Assembly (NCBI RefSeq): GCF_000517265.1
Contig: NZ_AYSJ01000002.1
Coordinates: 372,247-436,246, forward strand
Direction of reading: 5' to 3'
DNA length: 64,000 bases
Origin: Photorhabdus khanii NC19
GTDB lineage: Bacteria > Pseudomonadota > Gammaproteobacteria > Enterobacterales > Enterobacteriaceae
The translations under genes were made by a program, and so were the position numbers. The notes beneath the pieces were generated by a model. The model was given only the letters and a program-made list of their open reading frames with translations, did not search any database and was not told the DNA's origin. Of this stretch, positions 34,517 to 46,341 are shown piece after piece (within the stretch, counting starts at the first letter, position 1; every line of letters begins with the position of its first letter).

Positions 34517-35443
34517 ATGACAATAAATACCTTGGGCAACCAACAAGATAATTCTTTGGTTTCTAATGCCTTCGGTTTCCTGCGCTTTCCGCTGAACTTC
34601 CAGCCATATTCCAGCGATGCAGAGTGGGTGATTACCGGGGTGCCATTTGATATGGCAACATCAGGCCGTTCAGGCAGTCGCCACGGGCCTGCGGCTATTC
34701 GTCAGGTTTCTACTAACCTGGCGTGGGAAAGCAGCCGTTGGCCGTGGGATTTTAAATTACGCAATCATCTGAATGTTGTGGATTGTGGTGATTTGGTCTT
34801 CGACTTTGGTGATGCTCAGAATATGAGTGATAAGTTACAGGCTCATGCTGAAAAACTGTTGGCTTCGGGTAAGCGTATGCTCTCTTTTGGCGGTGATCAC
34901 TTCATTACTTTGCCTTTATTGCGCGCTCATGCCAAACATTTCGGCAAAATGGCTCTGATTCATTTTGACGCTCATTCTGATACTTATCCAAACGGCAGCA
35001 AATTTGATCATGGCACCATGTTCTATCATGCGCCAAACGAAGGGTTGATCGACCCACATCATTCAGTACAGATTGGTATCCGTACCGAACATGGTCAGGA
35101 TGATGGTTTCACGGTGCTGGATGCCGCTCAGGTTAATGACCGTGATGTGAATGATTTGGTTGCTCAGATAAAAGAGACGGTTGGCGATATGCCGGTTTAT
35201 CTGACTTTTGATATCGATTGTCTTGATCCTGCTTTTGCACCCGGTACCGGTACACCGGTAATTGGTGGTTTGACAACCGATCGTGCATTGAAATTACTGC
35301 GTGGTTTGCAGCCGCTGAATATTGTGGGTATGGATGTGGTGGAAGTTGCGCCAGCTTATGACCAGTCCGAGATTACCGCTCTGGCAGGGGCGACTATCGC
35401 GCTGGAGATGCTTTATTTACAGGCGGCTAAGAAGACGGTCTAA
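34517..35443 (+). CDS. speB: Agmatinase
   Basis: A 308-aa Mn2+-dependent ureohydrolase converting agmatine to putrescine and urea. Metal ligands are in SFGGDHFIT near residues 123-131, HFDAHSDTY near 150-158, and [17 protein letters not shown] near 232-248. The sequence is very close to E. coli SpeB (306 aa). It acts downstream of SpeA in polyamine synthesis. A GGGAGA sequence precedes the start, and a large hairpin follows the gene. Confidence 0.97.
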   Translation: MTINTLGNQQDNSLVSNAFGFLRFPLNFQPYSSDAEWVITGVPFDMATSGRSGSRHGPAAIRQVSTNLAWESSRWPWDFKLRNHLNVVDCGDLVFDFGDAQNMSDKLQAHAEKLLASGKRMLSFGGDHFITLPLLRAHAKHFGKMALIHFDAHSDTYPNGSKFDHGTMFYHAPNEGLIDPHHSVQIGIRTEHGQDDGFTVLDAAQVNDRDVNDLVAQIKETVGDMPVYLTFDIDCLDPAFAPGTGTPVIGGLTTDRALKLLRGLQPLNIVGMDVVEVAPAYDQSEITALAGATIALEMLYLQAAKKTV

Positions 35444-35536
35444 AATTCTTCTACTCTGATAATAGCTTTAGGGGATAGTCAATAAATTTATTCCCTAAAG
35501 CTCAGGTATCAAACCTAGGCTAAATTAGCTAATTAT

Positions 35537-35575
35537 AGCAAACAGATCGCCGATTATTTCGGCGATCTGTTTGCT
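35537..35575. terminator. Long perfect hairpin between speB and terC
   Basis: Two 17-nt arms (35537-35553 and 35559-35575) are exact reverse complements around the loop TTATT, with the stem core CAGATCGCCGA. It separates two converging genes and should terminate both transcripts. The U-tracts are short, so its strength comes from the stem. Confidence 0.75.
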
Positions 35576-35616
35576 AGGTAGAAAATGATATTTTTAGTGC
35601 TATGGCAAAGCCATGG

Positions 35617-36336
35617 TTAATTTTTTTTCTTCTTTTTTTTCCCACGCATCAGATTCAGCGTTTCTACTGCCATTGAGAAGAACATCGCAAAATAGATGTA
35701 ACCTTTAGGTATGTGCACCTGTACGCCTTCCAGAATAAGGGCAAAACCCACAAGGATCAGGAATGACAGTGCTAGCATTTTTACTGAGGGGTGACGGTCA
35801 ACGAATTCACCGATAGGACGAGCTGCCAACATCATGACAGCGACTGCTATGATAACCGCCGCCATCATAATAAACAGATGATCGGAGAGACCAACGGCGG
35901 TGATGACAGAATCCAGGCTGAAAATAATGTCCAGCAGCATGATCTGGATAATTGCTCCGAAGAACGAGTGAACCGGGCGTTTTAAGCCTTCTTCATTGCC
36001 CCCTTCAATAGCTTCGTGAATCTCTTTACTGGCTTTCCATATCAGGAACAGGCCGCCAAAGAATAAGATTAGGTCTCGGGCAGAAACATCATGTTCAAAA
36101 ACCGTTAATATCGGGTAGGTTAGCTGGATAACCCAGGCAATGGATGCCAGCAGCCCCAGGCGCATTAGCATTGCGCCCATCAGCCCGATTTTGCGTGCTT
36201 TATTTTGTTGATGGGCAGGGAGTTTTGCCACAACAAGTGACAAAAAGATAATGTTATCAATCCCTAAAACGATTTCCAGAATTGTCAGGGTGGCAAGTGC
36301 CATCCAAGCATGAGGATCAACAATCCATTCTAACAT
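35617..36336 (-). CDS. TerC family membrane protein (YgdQ-like)
   Basis: A 239-aa protein with about seven membrane helices and the TerC signature acids: EIVLGIDNIIFLSLV near residues 20-35 and DIIFSLDSVITAVGLSDH near 135-152. The C-terminus is a lysine run. The family is linked to tellurite resistance and to metal (Mn2+) export or loading of exported proteins. The gene is directly downstream of mutH, as ygdQ is in E. coli. Confidence 0.88.
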   Translation of the reverse strand: MLEWIVDPHAWMALATLTILEIVLGIDNIIFLSLVVAKLPAHQQNKARKIGLMGAMLMRLGLLASIAWVIQLTYPILTVFEHDVSARDLILFFGGLFLIWKASKEIHEAIEGGNEEGLKRPVHSFFGAIIQIMLLDIIFSLDSVITAVGLSDHLFIMMAAVIIAVAVMMLAARPIGEFVDRHPSVKMLALSFLILVGFALILEGVQVHIPKGYIYFAMFFSMAVETLNLMRGKKKKKKN

Positions 36337-36428
36337 TGCTTATTAAAACCTTAAGGTAAAGATTTAATTATACGCGTGATTGCATGCAAGGTAAGCATAT
36401 CAATGAAAAAACCAGTCGGAGATCAACA

Positions 36429-37115
36429 TTAAATCAGGAAATGGCGGGCCAGTAGCGGGGCGGTAAAATTTTTCCTCAGATAGAACCCCCGGGGCAGAGT
36501 CATAATAGGCTGGCCGTGTGCTCCGATTGCCTCGGTTAATGCTTTGCTGTTGGCTGCCTTAGGGCGTAACTGTAATACTTCACCATGACGGGCCGTAACG
36601 CTCTCTACTTTGCCAAGTACGATAAGATCCATCAATTCCTCCCAGTCATGGCGCAGTAACTCTTCTTCTTCTTTATTGGGACTCCATAACAAGGGGGAAC
36701 CCACCCGGCGTTTAGCTAAAGGAATTTCCCGTTCACCTTCAACGGGTATCCATAGCACCCGCGATAATTTGCGTCTGACGTGACAGCTTTCCCAAGTAAT
36801 GCCACTGTTTCCTGTCAATGGTGCAACGCAGACGAATGTTGTTTCCAATGGATAGCCCCTTCTGTCTACAGGGATAGTTTTAAGTTCAACACCGATATGT
36901 TCGAAATCCTGCTCTGGTTTACTGCCGGCACTGGCACCGAGATAATATTCTAACAACATGCCTACCCAGCCTTTATCCCGTTTCAGATTAGGAGGGATGG
37001 GTAAATCTGCTTTTTCCGCCAATTCTCCCATTGATAAACCAGACAGAAGTTGGGCGCATTCAAACAACTGCTGTTCGTTATCCGGTGGAAGAGGAGGGGA
37101 AAAAAGTGTGTTCAT
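36429..37115 (-). CDS. mutH: DNA mismatch repair endonuclease MutH
   Basis: A 228-aa enzyme that nicks the unmethylated strand at hemimethylated GATC sites when activated by MutL. It has the PD-(D/E)XK nuclease residues in [20 protein letters not shown] near 68-87, with Asp, Glu and Lys in place. The C-terminal DNA-contact region ends with [19 protein letters not shown]. Length matches E. coli MutH (229 aa). It implies Dam-directed repair in this organism. The DnaA-box-rich region begins about 200 bp upstream. Confidence 0.96.
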   Translation of the reverse strand: MNTLFSPPLPPDNEQQLFECAQLLSGLSMGELAEKADLPIPPNLKRDKGWVGMLLEYYLGASAGSKPEQDFEHIGVELKTIPVDRRGYPLETTFVCVAPLTGNSGITWESCHVRRKLSRVLWIPVEGEREIPLAKRRVGSPLLWSPNKEEEELLRHDWEELMDLIVLGKVESVTARHGEVLQLRPKAANSKALTEAIGAHGQPIMTLPRGFYLRKNFTAPLLARHFLI

Positions 37116-37310
37116 TTGGGATATCCATTTTTTAGGTTAAAAAATAGCCTTGGTCTCTGTGAGTAATAAATCTGGGTCTTACGTAATAACTAAAAAAGTG
37201 ATAATAGCATGATATACAAACATTTTTTATTACTGTTTCAAATATTGTAAGATTGAATGACTCTGTTGTTCACCTATTGCTGGTAATAATGAACAGGATC
37301 TTACACCATG

Positions 37311-37676
37311 TTATCCACAGTTTTATGGGATAAGTAGACAAAAATGAGATCACTGGTTTGATTTACAGGTTTGACTAACAAGTTTTTCTACAAAAAACCC
37401 TGTTTTTTGCTTAACTAAAAAGCATAACCTGTGCATAACATTGTTATTGGTTGTTTTTTGTTCTCATCAACTGACGTTATCCATTATGCTTGTGATGAGT
37501 GTTTGAAATAGCGGGATAAATGGCTGCTATTTCAATGAAAAATAAATACTATTTCATTTTTTGTCTATAGATTGATAATTCATAACATAAAGCTATACCT
37601 GAATTACCCCTGCCTTTTTCACATAGATATCCACAGAAAAAGTGAATAAAAGCGGGTTTGTGCACCTGTGTATGTT
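37311..37676. promoter_or_regulatory. DnaA-box cluster next to mutH (DARS2-like)
   Basis: There is a perfect DnaA box TTATCCACA at 37311-37319, a TGTGCATAA at 37430-37438 (TTATGCACA on the minus strand), an ATATCCACA at 37627-37635 and a looser TGTGTATGT near 37668. E. coli DARS2, which regenerates ATP-DnaA, lies in the intergene beside mutH (recalled). Gene context plus box density supports a DARS2 equivalent. IHF and Fis sites could not be confirmed by eye. Confidence 0.5.
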
Positions 37677-37732
37677 CATAACTCTGGCTTTTTCTGTGAA
37701 TTACCCTTCATCAGTTAGCTTTTGGAAAACTT

Positions 37733-37872
37733 CGTCCTTCTGGGCATAGAGAGGAAAGGAGGACGTTTTTCTGTTGACAGATAACAGACAAACCATGAAC
37801 TCCAGAGAGAAGCCCTGGCTTGCGTTCAGGTACTTCTCTGTGAAGTAAGGATCCTCTTCCTTTAGGAAGAGG
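37733..37872. other. Structured intergenic segment ending in a hairpin at the sgrR stop
   Basis: Several inverted repeats lie close together: CGTCCT with AGGACG (about 37733-37767), TGAAC with GTTCA, AGAGAAG with CTTCTCT, and CCTCTTCC with GGAAGAGG at 37853-37872, which overlaps the sgrR stop codon. It could be a terminator region, a degraded repeat element or a small RNA; I cannot decide which. Confidence 0.4.
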
Positions 37873-39532
37873 AACAGTCAAATGGGTTAAACCAGGCAGA
37901 TTTGAAATCAAACCAGCCAAAGGTGTTCATTTTGACGCCTCGCATACTTCGCTGTCCTTGTAATTCAAGCCAGTGATGGAACAGCGGATACAGCCAATGT
38001 TCATCAACTATTTTTTCGCACCATTCTTCAAGCGACAATTCTTGTCGTCGCCATTGTGATACTTCTTTATTCAAGTTATCACCAAGACATTTTTTCAATA
38101 ATGGTATCTCATACAGTGTAGCGAACAGCGAAAATTCCAGAGGATTGTAAAAATTGGCGGTAGAAAGCCAGAGGTCACTTTCGGCGTCGCCGTTGAACCA
38201 TGTGTCATAATCCACAATATTGATTTTCAATTCGACACCACATTTGGTCAATATGGTCTGAAGGATCTGACTGATTGTGTGGTATTCGTGATGTTGATGA
38301 TAAAGCGTGACGGTCAGATGGGTAATGTCCTCTGGTTTGCTTAACTCTGGTATAAGCTTACTGTGATGCCAGCGCAGTAACAGACCATATGCGGGTGACC
38401 AGTGGCGTTGATAAAAAGGGTCACAATGCGCTAACAGATTTATTGGCGTTAACAGGCTGCATAACCATTGGCGAACATCTTCTCGCCTGCATTGAGCTGA
38501 ACGGTGGTCATGCAGCAGGAAATAACAGCCTTCTTCCATCCTGCTTTCTAACGAGTTATTACCTGCGCTGTCACTTTCCAGATGCAGGGTTGTGCAAACC
38601 AGTTTCTCGGCTAATTCTGGCACAATCCATATATTTACCTCATCAATCAGTGCCCGAAAGCCAAAGTAATTATCAAAGGCTCGAATTTGTAGTTTCTGAG
38701 AGCTATTTTTTATTACCTGGTAAGGGCCGGTTCCTATAGGTGTACGAGAGAAGTTCGGTAGTTGCTGCCACTCTTGAGGCAAAATCATGGCGTGTGGGCT
38801 GCCAATTAATAAAGGGAGCCAGTGATCGGGTTCTGAAAGAAAAATATCAATCACGTGTGGTGTGGGGGTGGTGACTTTATCAATATGAGAGAAAAGAGGC
38901 AGATGGCGTAACCTTTGTATCGAAGAAATGACATCCTCCATCTGTAATTCTCTGCCGTGGTGAAAATGGATGGCCGGTCGCAGATAAAAGCGCCAATGAT
39001 TTGACGATAGCTGTTGCCAATGATGCGCTAAATCAGCTTCTGGTTCCCCATTTTCCTCATTTATACGTGTTAGGCTATTAAATATCTGCCTGACCAGATG
39101 AATTTCAGAACGGCGTAAGGGTGAGCCAGGTAACAGGTTAGGGAAAGGGCGGTAGTAGAGTATCCGCAGTAAGTTTTTTCCTTGGCGGAAACGGCGTTCA
39201 ATCTGGGATAGCACCATCTGACGGACGGCATTTTTATCACCAACCAGTTGAACCAGTTTCTCAATGTTCTGTTGTTCAAACAGCTCTTCAGCCCGTTGTT
39301 GCTGGAGTTCCCTCCCATCTTGCAGGAAATTCAGTTGGGAACGTTTTCCCCGTCCGGACTCTGCCTGCCACTGTAACCAGCCAGCTTTCTGCATATTGTT
39401 GAGCAGTGAACGGATATGGCGCTTTGAGCAGTGCAAGACATTTGCCAGCTCTTGTAACGTTGTTTCAGCCTCTTTTCCTTGGTGGTGTTGCCATAATCGG
39501 ATGAATTGTTGTTGTAAACGTGAGCTGGGCAT
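37862..39532 (-). CDS. sgrR: Transcriptional activator SgrR (sugar-phosphate stress)
   Basis: A 556-aa regulator with an N-terminal winged-helix DNA-binding domain (about residues 1-115; TTLQELANVLHCSKRHIRSLLNNMQ is the helix-turn-helix). It is fused to a solute-binding-protein-like domain (SBP_bac_5; RLRHLPLFSHIDKVTTPTPH, GTGPYQV near 257). E. coli SgrR (551 aa) activates the sRNA gene sgrS when phosphorylated sugars accumulate. The divergent sgrS-like sequence immediately upstream supports the same circuit here. Confidence 0.94.
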   Translation of the reverse strand: MPSSRLQQQFIRLWQHHQGKEAETTLQELANVLHCSKRHIRSLLNNMQKAGWLQWQAESGRGKRSQLNFLQDGRELQQQRAEELFEQQNIEKLVQLVGDKNAVRQMVLSQIERRFRQGKNLLRILYYRPFPNLLPGSPLRRSEIHLVRQIFNSLTRINEENGEPEADLAHHWQQLSSNHWRFYLRPAIHFHHGRELQMEDVISSIQRLRHLPLFSHIDKVTTPTPHVIDIFLSEPDHWLPLLIGSPHAMILPQEWQQLPNFSRTPIGTGPYQVIKNSSQKLQIRAFDNYFGFRALIDEVNIWIVPELAEKLVCTTLHLESDSAGNNSLESRMEEGCYFLLHDHRSAQCRREDVRQWLCSLLTPINLLAHCDPFYQRHWSPAYGLLLRWHHSKLIPELSKPEDITHLTVTLYHQHHEYHTISQILQTILTKCGVELKINIVDYDTWFNGDAESDLWLSTANFYNPLEFSLFATLYEIPLLKKCLGDNLNKEVSQWRRQELSLEEWCEKIVDEHWLYPLFHHWLELQGQRSMRGVKMNTFGWFDFKSAWFNPFDCSSS

Positions 39533-39599
39533 AAAAGAGGAACTCCGCAGTATTATTCATCAATTTTTATTTCCTTATGTTTAGTCAATAATTATCCAT

Positions 39600-39702
39600 A
39601 TTGAAAGTAGCTCAATAGGCCAGAACGAAATCTGGCTTCTCCCCCAATTTTCTTGAGTAATGGTGATTTGCCAGCCAGTAAGAAAGCTTACTGGCTTTTT
39701 TT
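39600..39702 (+). ncRNA. sgrS: SgrS-like small RNA
   Basis: TTGAGTAATGGTGATTTGCC matches the 3' part of E. coli SgrS (CTGAGTATTGGTG...), which contains the seed that pairs with ptsG mRNA. A strong terminator follows: AGCCAGTAAG and CTTACTGGCT around AAAG (39673-39696), then a run of T. It is divergent from sgrR, as in E. coli. The 5' end is only estimated. The RNA is short and I see no SgrT-coding frame, so it would act by base pairing alone. Confidence 0.8.
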
Positions 39703-40090
39703 CTTATTGTGCATTGTGTGCATTTTCCTTCTGCCTTGTCTCTGTTTTACGTATCAGTTCAAAATGAGTCATAATCTGGTATTGATAGAGATTTGTCCAG
39801 AGACTGTTGTGGTTTCTGCCTAGTAATTTCTTTAATATGCTAGGTTAACCTCTATTTCTGGGCGGCAAAGGTTCAGGGACTGACCTTCGGATCAACTGAA
39901 AAAGATGGGTCTGAGTTCGTGTTGGGTAGGGTTACTTTTATCTTCTACTTTAATAATAAAAAAATCTACAGGGTACAGACTTGTCACGGGTAAGCCGACA
40001 AAGCAAAAAACTAATAGGACAGTAGGTCCGATCCCCAGAAGACCTATTCATTACTGGAGATTGGGCAGGGTCTTTTAAATTCATGATTTA
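39703..40090. other. Gene-free region after sgrS where setA lies in E. coli
   Basis: 388 bases without a supported gene. In E. coli the efflux gene setA follows sgrS; no setA-like frame is present here on either strand. No repeats or RNA gene were recognised. Confidence 0.55.
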
Positions 40091-40273
40091 TCAGGATATC
40101 GGATACTCTTTTTTAGCGGGAACCTGTTCGGTGGCGTTTCCGGAATCCTGACGCTTTTTCAAGACATCATTTTTAACGGATTCTGCAACTCGGTTCTGAA
40201 AAGCCATAAGTGCTTCTCTGCGGGCCAAAGCCGCCGCTGACAACTGTGGCCGATTATAAGATTTCAATGACAT
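40091..40273 (-). CDS. Small basic protein of unknown function
   Basis: A 60-aa protein from ATG 40273 (MSLKSYNRPQLSAAALARRE), with AGGA about 8 nt upstream. It is rich in Ala, Arg and Lys and likely one long helix (LARREALMAFQNRVAESVKN), with a polar tail (KKRQDSGNATEQVPAKKE). No family is recognised. It lies between sgrS and leuD. Good ribosome spacing and plausible composition support a real gene; proof of expression is lacking. Confidence 0.5.
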   Translation of the reverse strand: MSLKSYNRPQLSAAALARREALMAFQNRVAESVKNDVLKKRQDSGNATEQVPAKKEYPIS

Positions 40274-40672
40274 ATAAGGATTCCTCATCAGCCAGATCTT
40301 TTCGGTAGATATATTTTACGCCATCTGAGTATTTTTTCAACAAACGCTCATAATATTGAGTCAATGTTGGTTTCATTGGGAAGTAAATAATAACTTTAAC
40401 TTTGTTTTTATGTGAAGCATTTAATTTCATCTAACGCGCCTTAAATTATTAAATTTTATGTTGCAGATATTATTTATTAGAACACACGGGAACTTGGTAA
40501 TAAACAGATTATTTCAAATAAAATCAATGGTCGCTTGCGCGGCATCATGGCGGTTGGGGTGCTATTCACAGCCCTTTTGTCAGGGATATTTCATGTTGCA
40601 CTTTGCTTATTTTTCACACGTTAGGCCGAAGAAAAAACTTATCCACATATCCAGAGGTCAGATCTAATAAAG
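40274..40672. other. Intergenic region between the small protein gene and leuD
   Basis: 399 bases without a convincing gene. They should contain the promoter of the 60-aa protein gene on the minus strand. Confidence 0.5.
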
Positions 40673-40695
40673 TCCCGCAGTACAAAACTACGGGA
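40673..40695 (-). terminator. Probable terminator of the leu operon
   Basis: TCCCGCAGT and ACTACGGGA pair with one mismatch around ACAAA. On the minus strand it is followed by CTTTATT. It lies about 20 nt beyond the leuD stop. Confidence 0.65.
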
Positions 40696-40714
40696 TGAAT
40701 AAATAAAGGCAAGG

Positions 40715-41317
40715 TTAACGCAGGAAAGCCGGTTGTTCCTGTTCGTAGGCGATTATGGCGTCCAGGTGCTGTAATGTCAGGCCGATGCTGTCCAGACCAT
40801 TTATCATACAGTGACGTCGGAAGCTGTCGATTGCAAAATCGTAGCTTTTATCGCCGGCGTGTACTTTCTGTTGTTCCAGATCGACGGTAAAATGCCAAAT
40901 TGTGTTTTGCTGAACCAACTCAAATAGTTCATCGACATCTTTATCATCTAATTTCACTGGCAGTAACTGGTTGTTGAAGGCGTTACCATAAAAAATATCC
41001 GCAAAACTGGGCGCGATAACAACTTTAAAACCATAATCCGTCAAGGCCCACGGGGCGTGTTCACGGGAGGAACCACAACCAAAGTTTTCACGAGCTAGAA
41101 GGATACTGGCACCTTGATAACTGGGCTGGTTTAATACGAATTCAGGATTAGGTTTCTGTCCTGCATCATCAAGGAAACGCCAGTCATGAAACAGGTGCTG
41201 ACCAAATCCGGTACGGGTCACTTTCTGCAAAAATTGTTTTGGAATAATGGCATCGGTATCAACGTTTGCAGCATCTAAAGGAGCGACCAACCCGGTATGT
41301 TGAATAAACTTTTCCAT
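40715..41317 (-). CDS. leuD: 3-isopropylmalate dehydratase small subunit
   Basis: A 200-aa subunit that pairs with LeuC to isomerise 2-isopropylmalate to 3-isopropylmalate in leucine synthesis. It has the swivel-domain motif [21 protein letters not shown] near residues 85-105 and [14 protein letters not shown] near 20-33. I chose ATG at 41317 (product [20 protein letters not shown]), preceded by AAAGGAGG. The frame runs upstream into leuC but that part is not LeuD-like. It is the last gene of leuABCD. Confidence 0.97.
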   Translation of the reverse strand: MEKFIQHTGLVAPLDAANVDTDAIIPKQFLQKVTRTGFGQHLFHDWRFLDDAGQKPNPEFVLNQPSYQGASILLARENFGCGSSREHAPWALTDYGFKVVIAPSFADIFYGNAFNNQLLPVKLDDKDVDELFELVQQNTIWHFTVDLEQQKVHAGDKSYDFAIDSFRRHCMINGLDSIGLTLQHLDAIIAYEQEQPAFLR

Positions 41318-41327
41318 AATTCCTCCT

Positions 41328-42737
41328 TTATGACTTTTGTGCCGGATGACGTATGTCGATAAAATGACCACTAATCGCTGCCGCCGCTGCCATCGCCGGG
41401 CTGACCAAATGCGTGCGTCCACCACGCCCTTGGCGTCCTTCGAAGTTGCGATTACTGGTAGAAGCGCAACGTTCACCTGGTTGCAGACGGTCATTATTCA
41501 TTGCCAGACACATTGAACATCCCGGTAAGCGCCATTCAAAACCGGCATTTATGAAAACCTTATCTAAACCTTCTGCTTCTGCTTGTGCCTGAACGGGGCC
41601 CGATCCTGGAACGACGATCGCCTGAACGCCTGGTGCAACTTTATGGCCTTGTGCGATGGCTGCGGCAGCCCGTAAATCTTCAATGCGGGAGTTGGTACAG
41701 GAGCCGATGAAGACTTTATCGATCTTCACATCTGTCAACTTAATACCCGGTTTCAAATCCATATAAGCCAGTGCTTTCTCAGCAGATGCACGTTCAACAG
41801 GATCACTGAAAGATTCTGGTGCGGGAATGGTTTGATCAATAGCAATGACTTGCCCTGGGTTTGTTCCCCATGTGACCTGCGGCGAGATCTCTTCCGCGTT
41901 AATAGTAACAACCGTGTCATATTGTGCAGCAGGATCGGATTTCAGTGTCTTCCAGTAAGCAACCGCTTGTTCCCACAATTCTCCTTTGGGTGAGAACTGA
42001 CGGCCTTTTATATAAGTAAATGTGGTTCCATCTGGTGCGACTAAACCCGCTTTAGCGCCCATTTCAATTGCCATATTACATAAGGTCATACGGCCTTCCA
42101 TACTCAGCGCTTCAATCGCCTTACCACAGAATTCAACCACATAACCTGTACCCCCCGCGCTGCCTGTTTTGCCAATGATTGCCAGAACGATATCTTTGGC
42201 AGTAATCGCATCACCGACATCACCAACTACTTCGATTTTCATCGTCTTAGCACGGGCTTGTTTCAGGGTTTGGGTTGCCAGTACGTGTTCAACTTCAGAA
42301 GTACCAATACCGAAAGCCAGTGAGCCGAATGCGCCATGGGTTGCGGTATGGGAATCACCACAAACGATCGTCATTCCCGGCAGGGTCATGCCTTGTTCCG
42401 GTCCGATCACATGAACAATTCCCTGATAGGGATGGTTAAGGTCATATAATGTGATACCGAATTCGGCACAGTTTTTCATCAGCTCCTGCATTTGAATACG
42501 TGCCATGTCACCACAGGCATTAATATCTTTTGTCTGCGTGGATACGTTATGATCCATTGTTGCGAACGTTTTACCTGGTTGGTGCACCGGTCGGCTTTTC
42601 GTGCGCAAGCCATCAAACGCCTGCGGGGAGGTCACTTCATGAACCAAATGGCGATCAATATAGAGTAACGGGGTTTCGTCCGGGACTTCCCGGACAATAT
42701 GAGCGTCATATAATTTCTGATATAAAGTCTTAGCCAT
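41328..42737 (-). CDS. leuC: 3-isopropylmalate dehydratase large subunit
   Basis: A 469-aa aconitase-family subunit carrying the [4Fe-4S] cluster. Cluster cysteines are in [13 protein letters not shown] near residues 345-357 and [10 protein letters not shown] near 407-416. The substrate region [32 protein letters not shown] lies near 129-160, split by only conserved residues. Length equals the E. coli protein (466 aa) within a few residues. It begins 1 nt after leuB and is 10 nt before leuD. Confidence 0.98.
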   Translation of the reverse strand: MAKTLYQKLYDAHIVREVPDETPLLYIDRHLVHEVTSPQAFDGLRTKSRPVHQPGKTFATMDHNVSTQTKDINACGDMARIQMQELMKNCAEFGITLYDLNHPYQGIVHVIGPEQGMTLPGMTIVCGDSHTATHGAFGSLAFGIGTSEVEHVLATQTLKQARAKTMKIEVVGDVGDAITAKDIVLAIIGKTGSAGGTGYVVEFCGKAIEALSMEGRMTLCNMAIEMGAKAGLVAPDGTTFTYIKGRQFSPKGELWEQAVAYWKTLKSDPAAQYDTVVTINAEEISPQVTWGTNPGQVIAIDQTIPAPESFSDPVERASAEKALAYMDLKPGIKLTDVKIDKVFIGSCTNSRIEDLRAAAAIAQGHKVAPGVQAIVVPGSGPVQAQAEAEGLDKVFINAGFEWRLPGCSMCLAMNNDRLQPGERCASTSNRNFEGRQGRGGRTHLVSPAMAAAAAISGHFIDIRHPAQKS

Positions 42738-42738
42738 G

Positions 42739-45395
<2,657 letters not shown>

Positions 45396-45440
45396 ATCAT
45401 GCTCCTCTCGTGGTTATTTTTGGCGCCCAGCAGGTAAAAA

Positions 45441-45461
45441 AAACCCGCGCATGGCGCGGGT
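45441..45461 (-). terminator. Attenuator terminator of the leu leader
   Basis: CCCGCGC and GCGCGGG form a 7-bp GC stem with a 3-nt loop. On the minus strand it is followed by a run of eight U residues. It lies between leuL and leuA and should form when leucyl-tRNA is plentiful. Confidence 0.9.
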
Positions 45462-45483
45462 TCTTGTTTATGTCTGGTTTGAA

Positions 45484-45567
45484 TCAACTCTGTTTTCTGT
45501 CCACCAGCATACCGCGCATATCAGATACGATTAGTAGTAGGCTTAGTAGACAAATTGAGTGAATCAT
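45484..45567 (-). CDS. leuL: leu operon leader peptide
   Basis: A 27-residue peptide, MIHSICLLSLLLIVS then DMRGMLVDRKQS. Five leucines occur within six codons, all using the rare CTA codon (CTA CTA AGC CTA CTA CTA). Ribosome stalling there when leucine or its CTA-reading tRNA is scarce should favour the anti-terminator and allow transcription of leuABCD. Placement and attenuator match the enterobacterial leuL system. It is too short for usual gene finders. Confidence 0.88.
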   Translation of the reverse strand: MIHSICLLSLLLIVSDMRGMLVDRKQS

Positions 45568-46341
45568 ATTGATCCAACCTTTCAATAGTATTAAGTATTA
45601 ATGAGTGTTTGGGACTCGGATGCTTTTATTGATACGTTATCTTAAAAGTGATGTCAAGAATTCATTTAGGCATATGATTCTTGGTTTTGCTTTTGCTATG
45701 ACTGCAAATTGAAGTGTTGATCTGTTTATATTTAAAAAGATTTTATTTTGTCCTTTTATGTTTGGGTTAGACTTGAGTGATAAACTCAGATTTATATAAA
45801 AAATAGCGCATTATACTGATTAATTAAAATTAAGTATTTTCGTGCCGGGAGCTGGAAGTGGATTTGTATTTTTCTGAAAAACATCGTTTGTCATTGACAA
45901 ATAGGTATAAATAGGAAGTTATGTTATATATCGTTGAAAAAATAATTTCATAATATAATGACTCTGATAAAATTGTTTAATAATAATAATTCAGTAATTT
46001 TATTATGAATTGGGTCATTCTTTGATTTATCATCACATACGGAATGCTAGGGTGAATAAATTGTTAACACAATTGTACTTTTTTGTAAATAAATAATGAG
46101 CATCTACATTTTCTACTAACTGAGATTATATATTTTTAACATTAATAAGGGGATGCGCTGGTTAGCTATGCGTATTCAGATTTGTACAAGGACGAGTCTT
46201 AATTATTTATCATCAAAATGATTAAGATAATTGATCTCGTTAATAGTAAAAGTCATCGTAATATCTGAGCAATGAATGAAGGTATTTCCGATGTTTTGTT
46301 ATTAGCCGGGGTCATCTGAATGAGTTTAGTGGAGTTAAACA
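45568..46341. other. AT-rich divergent control region between leuL and leuO
   Basis: 774 AT-rich bases without a gene. It must contain the leu promoter and the leuO promoter. In enterics this interval is silenced by H-NS and autoregulated by LeuO, and the composition here fits that. No specific operator could be assigned. Confidence 0.55.

Noticed and set aside
41318-41494. N-terminal extension of LeuD
   Set aside because: It runs antiframe through the end of leuC, and LeuD homologues begin at MEKF.
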